Counted from the first letter of the stretch, positions 31,564-42,968 are shown. The stretch: DNA of 64,000 nt from Prorocentrum cordatum (GCA_963575745.1 CAUYUJ010018870.1:129369-193368); one strand, 5' to 3'. The notes: generated by a model not told the origin, from the letters alone. Translations and numbers: made by a program.

Positions 31564-32490
31564 GGAGGAGGAGGAAACGGCGGGCGGAGGGCGGAGGAAG
31601 GGAAGGACGGAGGAATGGGGATGACGGAAGGGAGGGTGGATTGGGAGGGCGGATGACGGAGGAGAGCCCAGAGAAGGCGTGCGGAGGGCGCAGAGCACGG
31701 ATGATGAGAGGAACGAGGAGGAGGAGGAGGAGGAGGAGGAGGAGGAGAAGGAGACGGATGAGGAGGAAGAAGAAGACGACACCGAACACGCATAATACGA
31801 ATCAGACTACTAAACATAAGACTACTACGACTACGAATACTGTTATGAATCGTACTAAGAAGGCTAACACGAATCATGCTGATAAGAAAAAAAAGGCGAA
31901 GCATACTACCCCTACTGGTAGAACTACGACGACACATACGTCTAATACGAAGAATGGCACTAATGAGTACTCATAACAATAACAATAAGAAAACGAGGCG
32001 GAGGAAGAAGAGGCGGAGGAGGAGGAGGAGGACGAGAAGATGATGAGGAGGCGGAGGCGGGAGGGAGGAGGAGGAGGACGAGGATGAGGAGGAGCAGGAG
32101 GAGGAGGAAGGGAGGAGGAGGAGGAGGAGGAGGAAGGTCGGAGGATTGAAGCGTATGAGGATGATGATGGGGAGGGGAGGGACATGAGGAGGTGGAGGCT
32201 GCGGAGGCTGAGGGAGGAGGAGGAGGAGGAGGCGGACGAGGAGGAGGAGGAGGAGGAGGAGGAGGAGGAGGAGCAGGAGGAGGCGGAGGAGGAGTAGGAG
32301 GAGGAGGAGGAGGCGGACCAGGAGGAGGAGGGGGGAGGGGGGGCGGGAAGTTGGAGGATGATGAGGGGAGGGGGAGGAGGAGGCGGGCGGAGGAGGAGGA
32401 GAGGAGGAGGAGGAGGAGAGCGAAAGGGGGTGATGATGATGATGATGATGATGATGATGAGATGATGATGATTGAGGATGATGATGATGC

Positions 32491-32528
<38 letters not shown>

Positions 32529-33250
32529 TGATGATGATGACGATTGATGAGATGATGATGCTGATGATGCTGCTGATGCTGATGCTGATGCTGATGTCTG
32601 ATGGTGATGCTGATGCTGACGTGATGATGATGATTGTGAGATGAGGATGAGGAGGAGGAGAGGAGGAGGCGGAGGAAGGAGGAGGAGGAGAATGAGGAGG
32701 AGGAGGTGGAGGGGGAGGAGTGAGGAGGAGGGGAGGAGGAGGAGGAGGGAGGAGGAGGAGGAGGAGGAGGAACCTTTTGGGAGGCGGAGGCGGAGGAGGA
32801 GGAGGAGGGAAGAGGAGGTAGGAGGAGGAGTGGAGGGGCGGCAGGAGGAGGAGGAGGATGGAGGAGGAGGGAGCGGAGGAGGAGGAGGAGGAGGAGAAAT
32901 AAGATGAAGAAGCCGAACACTCATAATAAGAAGACGAATACTATGAATACGACGAGTACAAAGAATAATCATACTAAACAGGAGAAGAATAATACGGATA
33001 CTCATAATAACGATAAGAAGATTAAGAATCCGAGTACTAATACTCATAAGAAGAAGAGGAGGAGGAGGAGGAGGAGGAGGAGGAGGAGGAGGCAGAGGAG
33101 GAGGGAGGCGGTGGAGGGGGAGGCGGAGGAGGAGGCGGAGGGCGGAGGAAGGGGAGGGCGGAGAAAGGGGAGGACGGACAGGGAGGGCGGAGGGGAGGGA
33201 GGAGGACGGAGGAGAGCCCAGAGAAGGCGGGCGGAGGGAGGAGGGAGGAG
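31564..33250. repeat. GAG, GAT and AAT-type microsatellite complex, partly duplicated
   Basis: (GAG)n at 31715-31775, 31990-32330, 32640-32900 and 33052-33110; (GAT)n at 32430-32640; decayed AAT/ACT/AAG words at 31785-31990 and 32905-33050. The segment with GGAGAGCCCAGAGAAGGCG occurs at 31660 and 33210, each beside an AAT-type block, so a larger unit was duplicated. Confidence 0.85.
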
Positions 33251-33430
33251 GAGGAAGGGCGGAAGCCCGTGCCCAGGGCCACGGGGGCCACGCGGCCTGC
33301 GCGGAGGCGGCGGGCGAGCGCTCGACGACCGCGGAGCGGGACGAGCTCGTGGGGCGGGCGTCGTTGGCGAGCTCGCCGAGCTCGCAGGACACGGGGCCTG
33401 CCAGGGAGGCTCCCGATCCTTCAGCCCCCT
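33251..33430 (+). other. Short GC-rich segment, possibly coding-derived
   Basis: One plus-strand frame gives a mixed peptide (ERSTTAERDELVGRASLASS). Too short to identify and without start or stop. Confidence 0.2.
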
Positions 33431-33590
33431 CTCCTCCTCCTCCTCCTCCTCCTCCTCCTCCTCCTCAACGTCGTCGTCCTCCTCCTCCTCCTCATCCTCC
33501 TCCTCCTCCTACTCCTCCTCCTCCTCCTCCCCCTCCCCCTCCTCCCCCGTCTCCTCCTCCGCCTCCTCCTCCATTCCCTCTCCTTATAGA
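33431..33590. repeat. (CTC)n microsatellite
   Basis: CTC repeat on the plus strand, opposite in strand sense to the GAG complex before it. Confidence 0.95.
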
Positions 33591-33699
33591 TAGATAAGTC
33601 CTCCCTGTCGCATCCCGAGGCCAGTTTTTAGGGAGGGCCGGGCGTTTCGCCTGGGACTTCGTCACCATTTACGTATGGTTCTGAAGCTTAAATAAGTGG

Positions 33700-34545
33700 C
33701 AGTTGTTTCACAGGTGGAGGGCGGGTGGTTTTCAACATGTGGCTCTCGCCTTGGCGCCGCGCACATTCGCTTTAAGGGCTTCCAAGAGCTTCACGGATTG
33801 AGGGCGGGTGGTTTTCAACATGTGGCTCTCGCCTCAGCGCCGCGCACATTCATTTCAAAGTTTGCAAGAGTTTCACGGATTGAGGGCGGGTGGTTTTCAA
33901 CACGTGGTTCTCGCCTTAGCGCTGCGCACTTTCGTTGTTAAATTTTACCAGAACTTCACGGATTGAGGGCGGGTGGTTTTCAACATGTGGCTCTCGCCTT
34001 AGCGCCGCGCACATTCGTTGTAATTTGTTGGAAGAACTTCACGGATCGAGGACGGGTGGTTTTAAACATGTGGTTCTCGCATTATCGCCGCGAACATCCG
34101 TTGTAATTGACTGCAAGAGCTTCACGGGTTGAGGGCGGGCCGTTTTCAACATGTGGCTCTCGCCTCAGCGCCGCGCACATTCATGATACATTGTTGCAAG
34201 AGTTTCACGTATTGAGGGCGGGTGGTTTCCAACATGTGGCTCTCGCCTTAGCGCCGCGCACCTTCGTTGTAATTTTTTGGAAGAGCTTCACGGATCGAGG
34301 ACGGGTGGTTTTAACCATGTGGCTCTCGCATCATCCCCGCGAACATTCGTTGTTTTTAAGTGCAAGAATTTCACGACTTGAAGGCGGCTGGTTTTCAACA
34401 TGTGGCTCTCGCCTTCGCGCCGCGCACATTCATGATAAATTGTTGCAAGGGTTTCACGGATTGAGGGCGGGTGGTTTTCAACATGTGGCTCTCGCCTGAG
34501 CGCCGCGCGCATTCGTTCTCAACATTTGGAAGCGTTTCACTGATC
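33700..34545 (+). repeat. 83-bp satellite, about 10 copies
   Basis: GAGGGCGGGTGGTTTTCAAC recurs at 33717, 33800, 33882, 33965 and on to about 34462, followed by ATGTGGCTCTCGCCTTAGCG. Distant inverted relatives lie at 22781-22955. Confidence 0.95.
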
Positions 34546-34865
34546 CCCATGGTCAACGTACAGGAAGTGGTGTTTGGAAGGGTTCAAGATTCTGCGGGTG
34601 CAACAGGTATGTTGGTTCGCGGTGTTGACGTCCCGACAATGGTGTTTTGGCACGATTTCGGATTTTCAAGACGCAGCAATCAGGTTGATGCGTGGCGTTG
34701 AAATCCCGAGAGCAATGTTTTGACATGCTCCAGGATCTTCAAACGGTTGTCTTCCAACGAGGCAGTTCCCTCAATGGACATGAACCGTTGTGGGAGCCTA
34801 TGAAGAGGGAGCTTGGAGGGAGAGATAATTCCAACATCTGTGTTGACCCGTGTTTTTGCACTGGT
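34546..34865. other. No supported gene
   Basis: Unique-looking spacer between the 83-bp satellite and the microsatellite at the LINE 3' end. Confidence 0.4.
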
Positions 34866-34911
34866 CCTCCTCCTCCTCCTCCTCCTCCTCCTCCTCCTCC
34901 TCCCCCTCTTG
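34866..34911. repeat. (CTC)n microsatellite at the LINE 3' side
   Basis: Read on the LINE strand this is GAGGGGGAGGAGG..., matching the type of repeat at the other end of the element (40786 onward). Confidence 0.9.
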
Positions 34912-34979
34912 CGCTCTTGCGCTCCTCAGCGGTCGTCCCGATAACACAAGACGCTCGCCCTTTAAAGAGTTACGGAAAC

Positions 34980-37900
34980 TCAGCGCCTGAGGGGGACAGG
35001 GACAACCGCCTCCAGTTTAGAGTACGAGGGATCCTTCCCCTGCTTCAAAATCCCCAGGGCTTTCCGTTTCCAATCAGTGTCGGGGTTCCCCGAACATTCC
35101 TTGCTTAATTTCTTGACCTTCGAACGAGCATACGCTCTATAGCGCGCGCACCAGGTCAAACCTCCATTCTGCCAGAGACGATGGGTGGGGTGGGCCTGGG
35201 ACACAATCCTCGGAACCCCAGGGCACGGCAGCTGCACCAGCCGAGAGCGAATCGCCCGCGACATCCCACAGACACTGCACCCCCACCCACCGCAAGGAGC
35301 CTGCGAGACAACGTGACCCTTATCATCTGGGACTATCTCGAGAATCGGGGCCTCCGAATTCTTAGGCTCTCTTTTGGCGCGCTCAGAGTATGAAGACACA
35401 TCAGGATAACCCAGTTGATGGACATGCCTGAGAACAGCCACCGTATATCTGGAGATGAACGTAACCTGATCATGATGATGCCGCAGACGATCACGAAGGT
35501 GATGATTTGCTGGATGCGCCTTGGCACCTTCCTTGGCCCAGGAGTCCGCCTCCTGGTTTCCTCTGAACCAATGAGGCTCATAACCTCGTCGTTCCGCCGC
35601 CGCCTTCGACATAAGCGAAGGCATCCAACTCACATTCACCGAATTAACTCCGACGTCCTCGATCCTCATCCAGATGAGGCGCCAAAGCTCCGCGTGGCAC
35701 TTGTTGGATTTTTTCGTCCCCTCCCTTCCCATGTTCCACCCGTCGTAGACCATTTTACAATCCGTTATGATGTGGATACTGGGCCCCATGAGGCACAGCG
35801 CCATGTAGAAGGCGTAAAGCTCACTGGACGGCACGTCCTGCACTGGGAGAGGGGAAGGCCCGTAGGCCACTGCATCTACCTGCATGCTCGGGCTGATGGA
35901 GACGGCCGACCAGCCAGCACATAAAAGCCAACGAATATCTCCGTCGTAGGCGGAACCGTCGATGCAGACAGTGTCGCCTAGCGCTCCACTCGCGGGCTTC
36001 ACAGCCCACCTATACTCAGCACCTTGGAGGATCTTGGGGAACTCGGTCCTCTTGGAGTCCACCAGGGCTCTCGTGAACAGGATGTCAGGCTGTGTCAGGG
36101 CCCTGGCTGCGGCCCCCATTCCACTATGGTCATGGTCCCTCCTGATCAGCTTGGAGCCATCACAGCCCCGTATTCGGTGAAAAACCGTACCCTTCTTCTG
36201 GAGGCACCACTGGCACCGATCATCTATCACGTACCTCTTCCTGAAAACATCAGCCTGGGTCCAGAGACCTCCAGAAACCTGAGCAATAAGCAGACTGACC
36301 CCAAGATGATCTCCAGCACCTCTTAACCTAGCAAGTTCAGCACGCAGAGGCTCCACATATGGCTCCCAAGAGACATTGTAATGAGCTCCCGCACGTATAC
36401 GCAGCAACCGTCTAGTCGCTTCATCCGCTAGGGTTTGCACCGTCCTAGGCCCTACTTCTTTGATGTTGATGGTCACTCCGTCGGCGTTAACCCAAACATC
36501 CCAGGAAACAGCTTCCCAATCGAGTCTCTGAAGGGTGAGCACTACCGCTCCTGCTGGGCCTAGGACCGTCCTCCACCCTTGAGACCTAGCCTTGACCGCG
36601 TAGTCGAAGGCGTGCTTCATCTGGGCATCCGTGGCCCACGAATCAAATACTGCTCTGACCCACATCTGCAGGGGCAAAGAATTTGCTGCGAACATCGGGT
36701 CGAGCTTCTCGACCTCAGCCAACAGGAACTGCAAGCTGCGGCTGCGGCCCTTCGCAGGCCCGAAAAGAGCCGCACCTGTCGAGGCGCGCCGCTGCTCCAA
36801 CTGCGTGTCGCCGAGGCCGACGACCGAAACGCCATGCATGACCGCCGGTGTGGGGCCTCCTCGATAAACATTCTGAAGCGGCTTCCGAGAGAATCTGAAA
36901 GCCCTGAACCGTCGCACCCTGCCCCTGGTCGTCGCCAGTCGCTTTTTAATGCTATTTCTACCCTTTCCAGCCCTCTGCTTGAAATCGACCCCGAGGTTTG
37001 TGGTCGCCTGAACATGCTTGAACCCGAATTCCCGAAGCGCCCATGTCAGCTGCTTTTTTCCTAATTTCGGGTCCGAGGCCACCAGGATCGATTTACGTCT
37101 CGAAACTTTCAGCTCGAGCTTCTCCAGGGACCTGCAAACAAACAGAGTGCACCTAACTAGTTGAGTCCGCACATGCTTCTGATCTCCAACGGCCTGGAGA
37201 CCAGTGTCGCCCACCATCAAAGAAAGACCGATCCTCGGCCACTTCTTGGCCGCCGCGTCGAAACCATCTAACAGCAATACTTTCAGCAGCGTCGTCGCAT
37301 ACGAGCAGCCTGCCACTATGGTGGCGTTCAGCTCAAAGGGCATGGACACCGCTTCTCCTACTTTAATGACCCGCTTGCCCGAGTAGACCAACATGAGAAA
37401 CTTCAACCTCCTCAAACTGAACCCGTGCTTGTTGCATGCTCGCGTCCATTGCTCGTGCGTGATGCGTTCGCGTGCCTTTTCCAGATCAATCAGCGTGCAC
37501 CCACTGAAAAAATACTGGCTCGAGTGGCCTCGTTCAACAAAAACCTGCTTCCAGATAGCCATCTCGCAACTCTTACCCTTTCCTCCATACATGTACGTGC
37601 GCGCGTGCTTGTCCTCCCACCTTTCCGCCTCCTCATGCCGAAGTCGACTGTGGAGTCTCACTGGGGTGAAGATGATCCCGATGGGCCTCCCCCCCCTTCA
37701 GGCTTCTGCAGAAACGGCAAAATGAGCAGCGCAATCTGCTCGGGCATCTAGGTGTACGTGTCCCGCAGATACATCAAGACACTGAGAGCAATCAAGCCAG
37801 AAGAACAGAGCTGCTTCAGCGCGTGCGGGGCCCAGTTACAAACTCCCACAGCTGTGTGCTTCTTGAACTTCCCCAATACGGACCTGATTTTATCTGGCGC

Positions 37901-39417
37901 AACTGGCGGCTTCGGGTCCTCGAGGGGCATCTCATTGAGCATCCTGGGAGCGACCTTGGGCACCTCCCCGAACCTCCAGATGTGCTTCCACTCCTCCTCC
38001 AGGGCATCCACCTGATCCTGAAAACCTCCAGGGCCCCCATCGAGGCCAGGGTCCGCGGGGATCCGGTCGTTGGGCTGCTTCGTCCACTTGTGAGCTTTCC
38101 CCCCGCCATTTTCCAAAGCCGAGCGGGCCCATTGTCTCCGCTCGTGTTGCCGAGACCTTTTTCCAAACCTGCTCCTCACCCGGGATGCACTTTACATGGT
38201 CCTGGATCGCTTCGTGCAGCGCCTCGGCGTGGTATCCTTCCAGAGAAAAATGCTTATGCCTCCAGTTGACCCAGCGCTCGCACTCCCACGAGATCGTGGG
38301 CGGCTCCCTTGCCTTTTTCAGCAAGTCCTGCACCTGCTTATCCTGGCCTGAACGGCCCTTGCGGAGCAGAAACAACAACTCCTCCATCCTGACGTTATAC
38401 CTCCTCATTGCCCTGGATACTGGAGATCCCAGAGGGTAGGGGCCCCCGACTTTCGTTAGAGCAGGCCTCCAAACGAACCTGAAAGGGGCTCCTCTTCCTT
38501 TGTACCCATCAGCCTGCGCAGGAGCGATCTGGTAAGTGTTCACCAGCTCCTGCTCGGCCAAAGCACAGAACTCAGCATGCGTAGCCTTCGCCTGCTCTGC
38601 CGTGAAGACCGAGCCTGCCACGAAGGTCTCCAACCTATCTAGAAACTCTTCCCAAGCTTGCGGTGGGGCTGGTGCAGGTCCCACTGGTAGCTCATCGGGA
38701 AACTGACGAGGTTTGGCCAAGACGCGAATCTGAGCAAGATGCGAATCCGTGCGAAGTACTAGCTTGACTGGATAATGTGTCGACAGCTCTGTCTCTTCGA
38801 TCCTATCGCATCTTACCACTGCTGGAACAAGGCCTCCTGAAACTATGAAATAATCGATCGTTCTCCATTCCTTACCCACTCTGCACGTAGGCTTCCCAGG
38901 CTGGATAATAACACCTCCGAACTTCTCAAGGATCCCGAGAGCTCTGATTTCATCTGCCGTCGCATTGAAATCCCCTCCAATGACAAAGGGCTTCCCAGAC
39001 GTGCACAGGGTCTCTCCGAGCTGCATCAGGATCTGGCGCCCTTGGGCACCTGCACCTTCCCCCGACGGTAAGTAGACCGAGGCCCCTATGATGCCACCTT
39101 TCAGCAAACCACCTATCCACGCTGAGGCAACTCTCGAGGTTGGTCTCGGCATACCTTCCAGGGCACCCATGCCTACTCCTACTCTACAGGCGACTCCTAC
39201 CCCCGAAGACAGGCCTCCAGACTGGGTCACCTCACAGGCTCCTAACCTTACATTCCATCCAAACTTCAAAAGAGTGCTGCTGGATTGGGCCAGATCGGCC
39301 TTCTCGATTTTACACTCCTGAAGGAAACATGTGACTCCATCACATTCCTTTTCCAAATAGCTCTGGCATCTCGGCCAACTGGTGACATTGGCCGAGAAGA
39401 AACTCCACAGGCTAGGA
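34980..39417 (-). pseudogene. LINE ORF2: endonuclease, reverse transcriptase, RNase H (broken)
   Basis: Begins without ATG at the end of ORF1 in the +1 frame, suggesting frameshift or re-initiation. Endonuclease (~39400-38700): FFSANVTSW, FLQEC (catalytic Glu), VIGGDFNA, RTIDYF, STHYPV. First break near 38110-38160 (frame change after WKKVSATRAE). Second: TAG at 37750-37748. Third: a run of eight C at 37689-37696 (+ strand), past which the RT continues (RPIGII...) in another frame. RT (~37690-36900): motif A LIDLEKARERI, motif B AGCSYATTLLKV, motif C LSLMVGDTGLQ, where the first Asp of the usual Y-x-D-D is Gly. Zinc knuckle CQWCLQKKGTVFHRIRGC (~36225-36170). RNase H (~35985-35500): IDGSA, SSELYAF, ITDCK, NQEADSWA, all four acidic residues present. 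C-terminal Cys/His region, stop at 34980. Confidence 0.85.
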
Positions 39418-40704
39418 ACTGGACAACTTAGATCTCGATCCTGGGCTCCTGCTGCGGCTTTCTCGTTTTGCCAACTCTGCTTTCTCCTCCTCAAGGCGCT
39501 GGGTCGCCTTGCTGAACAGGCTCTGGATGGTGGCCTGCACTTCGGGGTCCTTGAGCTTGCCATCGGACTCCAGCTGAGAGCGAAGGTCAAGAAGCACACC
39601 ACCATCAGCTTCCACCATCTTGACGTCGCGCGACGTGTCGGCGCCGCTGCCTGCGGCACCCTGGGCGCCTGGCGGCGGGGCACCAGCGCCAGCGCCTCCC
39701 GCGCTGGCGGCGCCCGCTCCCGCGCCCGCGGCGGCGGCGCCACCGGTGCCGCCTGGCGCCGCGGCGCCCCCAGGCGGCTTCCCCTGCATCGCCGCCGCGG
39801 CCTGCTGCGCCACCGCCTCCATGGCCGCCCTGAGCGCAGCGACCGCGCCCTGCAGCTGCGGGGCAATCTCCGACGGCACCGCCTGCTCGAACTTGCCCAG
39901 CGCCTCCTTGATCGGCGTCTCGACCGCGTCGGTCGCGACCTGCTGCGCCAGCCCCTGGGGCCCCAGGTGCTCCGCCGCGCGCCGCTTGGCCTCGCGCAGC
40001 TGCTTCTCCGTCTCCTGCAACTGCTGCTTGGCCTCGACCGCCGCCATGATCGCCTGCTGCGCCTGCTCCTCCAGCTTCGCGAGCCTCTGCTTCTGGTGCA
40101 GCACCTGCTGCGAGAACTTCCCAATCTGTAGATTTGCCTGCTGCGCCTCCGCCTGCGCGCCCTGCAGCCCGAAGTTGGCCATGGCACGAGCGTGGGCGAG
40201 CTGATCTCTGTGCGACTGCGACAAGCTTTGACCCAGAACGGCGAACTGCTCCTCCGACATGGCCATCCACATCTCGCGCTCCTCCTGCGCGAGGGCCCGT
40301 GGCGGTTGTCCACCACCTGGCCCTTTGCCGCCCTGAGGGGACTTACCCCCCCCAAGGCCCTTCTTGCCGCCCTTGTCGTACTTGCCGCCACCTTTGCCTC
40401 CATCACTCTGTCGAAGCGCTGGAGGCCCTTGATACCACACACCGCCTGGCACCGAGTACTGTGGCCAGTAACTCTGATCAGGCCGAACTGCTTGAACTGG
40501 GTTGCACCCATCACATCCACTTTGGCGGCAGACGCGACGGTGCCCGTAGTTGAAGAACCCGCACTTGCCACAGTACCATCCTGGCGCCATGGCTTGAGAG
40601 GTCCCTTCTTCCTGAAAACGGAACCACGGCCGCGCAGGCGGCTCGCCGTGGGATCGATCGTGCTCGCGAAAAACCTGGCCTGAAACGGCCTTGAGAGTGG
40701 CCAC
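39412..40704 (-). CDS. LINE ORF1: RanBP2-type zinc finger and coiled-coil protein
   Basis: 430 codons, intact. Likely the element's RNA-binding, particle-forming protein. The first ATG after the SL is at 40704; an alternative ATG at 40590 (residue 39) lies just before the finger. Residues ~39-65: W-Y-C-G-K-C-...-N-...-C-x4-C, the W-x-C-x2-C-x3-N-x6-C-x(2-4)-C pattern of RanBP2-type fingers. Residues ~80-145: Gly/Lys-rich basic linker. Residues ~150-260: Gln/Glu/Ala-rich coiled coil (e.g. QQVLHQKQRLAKLEEQAQQA). Residues ~290-370: Ala/Gly/Pro low-complexity. The C-terminus is charged and ends in an SR-type tail (KRESRSRSPGSRSKLSSS). The stop at 39412-39414 overlaps the ORF2 frame, which is open +1 here. 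Confidence 0.75.
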   Translation of the reverse strand: MATLKAVSGQVFREHDRSHGEPPARPWFRFQEEGTSQAMAPGWYCGKCGFFNYGHRRVCRQSGCDGCNPVQAVRPDQSYWPQYSVPGGVWYQGPPALRQSDGGKGGGKYDKGGKKGLGGGKSPQGGKGPGGGQPPRALAQEEREMWMAMSEEQFAVLGQSLSQSHRDQLAHARAMANFGLQGAQAEAQQANLQIGKFSQQVLHQKQRLAKLEEQAQQAIMAAVEAKQQLQETEKQLREAKRRAAEHLGPQGLAQQVATDAVETPIKEALGKFEQAVPSEIAPQLQGAVAALRAAMEAVAQQAAAAMQGKPPGGAAAPGGTGGAAAAGAGAGAASAGGAGAGAPPPGAQGAAGSGADTSRDVKMVEADGGVLLDLRSQLESDGKLKDPEVQATIQSLFSKATQRLEEEKAELAKRESRSRSPGSRSKLSSS

Positions 40705-40763
40705 GGATGGGCAACAAGACCAATCAGGTTACCTCGCAACTACGTTGCTTCCCCCCGTTTGGT

Positions 40764-40785
40764 CTTGAGCCAAAATGGCTACGGA
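40764..40785 (-). other. Genomic spliced-leader relic, exact, at LINE 5' end
   Basis: The reverse complement of 40764-40785 matches the dinoflagellate SL at all 22 positions. It is followed by ACCAAACGG, not a splice donor, and leads into ORF1 60 nt later. The base upstream of the SL is the start of a GGA microsatellite, so the SL forms the exact 5' boundary of the element. Confidence 0.92.
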
Positions 40786-41330
40786 CCCCCTCCTCCTCCT
40801 CCTCCTCCTCCTCCTCCTCCTCCTCCCCCTCCTCCTCCGCCTCCTCCTCCTCCTCCTCCTCCTCCTAAACCAGCATCATCTTCCGCTCCTCCTCTTCCAC
40901 TCCCCCTCCACTCCCCCCTTCTTGCTTCCCTCCTCATCACCATCCTCATTCCTCCTCCTCCCCTCTCCTCCTCCTGCCTCTCCCTCACCCTCCGCTCCTC
41001 TGCTCCTCATCTCCTCTCCTCCTTTTTTCCTCCTTCCATCCTCATCTTCAGCCTCTCCTTCCCCTCCCTCCCCTCTTCCCCTCCCCTCCCCCCCCCGCCC
41101 CTCCTATCCTCCTCACTCCTCTCCTCCGAATCACCTCCTCCCCTTCTCCTCAACCTCATCCTCGTCTTCCTCCTCCCTTCCCTGCCTCACTACCTCCTCC
41201 TCCTCCTCCTCCTCCCCCTCCTCCTCCTCCTCCGCCTCCTCCTCCTCTTTCTCTTTCCTCCTGTCCTTTCCCCCCCTCCTCACTGCTCTGTCATCATCCT
41301 GGCACTCCTCCATCCTCAGCCCCCCCTTCC
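40786..41330. repeat. (CTC)n and CT-rich microsatellite
   Basis: Pure CTC at 40790-40865, then 460 bp of imperfect CCTCCT sequence. Directly abuts the LINE SL. Confidence 0.95.
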
Positions 41331-42740
41331 TTCAGAATGCGTTCGGGCTGCTCGAACAAGCAACCACAGAGGCTTCCTGCCTCGTACGAGGGAGAGACGC
41401 GACGTCAGGTGACTCGTGAGGCTTTGAGGGTCAGTAGAGCTGCATGGGCTCGGCTTCACTCGCGAGCCAGACCGATCTTTGGCGGCCCCTGGGCACAGAA
41501 CGAGGCAGAGACGCCGCGGTTGGGGTTGTTGCATGACGCCTGGATCTGAGGGCACCCCTGTGAATCAGGGGTGGCCCTTAGCTCGGTGCGAAGCGCGAGG
41601 TCAGTTGGCCCAGGGGTCTCCTGGGACATGTCGAGCCAGGATGGGGCCAGTGGCGATCCCAGGTGCGGACAGCGTGAGACCGGGCGGGCGGGCGCCATGG
41701 ACGGGTTGCCAGGCGCTGGGGTAGGAAGGCGTCCGCCACACGTTCACATCGTTGGATGAAGGAGAAGCGACACGACCACCACCAGAGGGACACCCCAGCG
41801 AGGGGGTCTGCTTCGCCTCCCCGAGCAGGAGGCTCCCGGGGCGACCACACCTGGAGGACCCTCCTGGGGCCCCTGCGAGGGTGCCGCCGATCGCCACTCT
41901 CTCGATCCTATCTGCCAGGCTGGTGCCCACGGGCGGCAGGGCGTTTCTTTTCCTCGCCGCTCCCTCGGGGAGGCCCTCGTGGCCACCGCTGGACGCCGCG
42001 GGGAGGACTGGCCACGGTGAACCCCTATCAGGTCGGCCAAGAAGCAGGCAGCACCACCCCACCTGCGGTCCTCCACGTTGCGCCACGGCCCACAGCACGC
42101 AGGAGCCCACGCCAGATCTCCCGGCATACGCTGAGCCCCGTGCGGCCGTAGGCGGGATGGTGTCGTGTGTCGTTCTGGTCCATCACTGTCGTCGAGCGGA
42201 TTTTGGGGCGAAGCTCTTCTGGGCCACCCGCGTGGCGCGAGGAGATGTGTGCGCACTTCGCCCCTCGCGCTCCGGGGCGGAGGCTCGCCCTTCTCTGGGG
42301 TGGCCGCTTAGGAGCGGGACGAAACACCCGCGCGCCGCGCATCGCCTGGCGCGAAGTTCGAGAGTCGGGCGGCGGGGTGCTGCCTTACGGTGCAGGCCCA
42401 TGCCAGGAAGCACCCCGCTTGCCTCCATGATGCCCTGGGTTTCTTGGGTTGGGTCTCGATGGCTCTGCCGCGGAAAGCGCGACGCGTCCCGCACCACAGA
42501 TCAGTGGACGTCCTGGGGGCTCCGGGTTGGGTTTCTCGTGGGAAATTTCCTGTGGACCTGGCCTCCGCTGTATCGGATCTCCCGCGTCCCCGCAAATCGA
42601 GAGTTCGGACTGCAGGCCGTTGTGTGAGACTGGGGCTTCCGAGGCCCCCTTGGCGTGGCCCGGGGCCCTCTGCCCCCGAGGCTCACGGCGCGCGGTCCAC
42701 GCCAGAGGTGGGATCGAGGCAGGCGCCAGGACGTCCGACG
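41331..42740. other. GC-rich unassigned DNA with long open frames
   Basis: Open frames of 170-292 codons exist on both strands (for example 41752-42627 +), which high GC alone can produce. No domain is recognised. 42400-42550 is related to the interspersed segment at 61318-61500 and 63056-63225 (GCTTGCC..., GTGGACGTCCTGGGG). Confidence 0.4.
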
Positions 42741-42743
42741 ACT

Positions 42744-42903
42744 GGATGATGATGATTTTGCTGATGATGCTGATGCTGATGATACTGATGATGCTGATGA
42801 TGCTGCTGAGGGATGATGGTGATGGTGGTGGTGACGACGACGATGATGATGACGATGATGATGCTCTTGCTTATGGTGCAGATGATGACGATGATGCTGA
42901 TGC

Positions 42904-42968
<65 letters not shown>

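Larger units (their letters stand above)
34912..40785 (-). mobile_element. Near full-length non-LTR retrotransposon with encoded SL
   Basis: About 5.9 kb on the minus strand. In order: spliced leader (40785-40764), ~60-nt leader, ORF1 with RanBP2-type zinc finger and coiled coil (40704-39412), APE-type endonuclease, reverse transcriptase, CCHC knuckle, RNase H and Cys-rich C-terminus (to 34980). The domain order is that of RNase H-bearing LINEs (I/R1-like architecture). The exact 3' end cannot be fixed; the element is bounded by GGA-type microsatellite on both sides. ORF2 carries at least one stop and two frameshifts, so this copy is probably inactive unless these are sequence errors. Confidence 0.88.

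Noticed and set aside
41752-42627. 292-codon open frame
   Set aside because: Overlaps similar long frames on the other strand in very GC-rich DNA; Pro/Arg/Ala composition and no domain. Part of it lies in a dispersed repeat.
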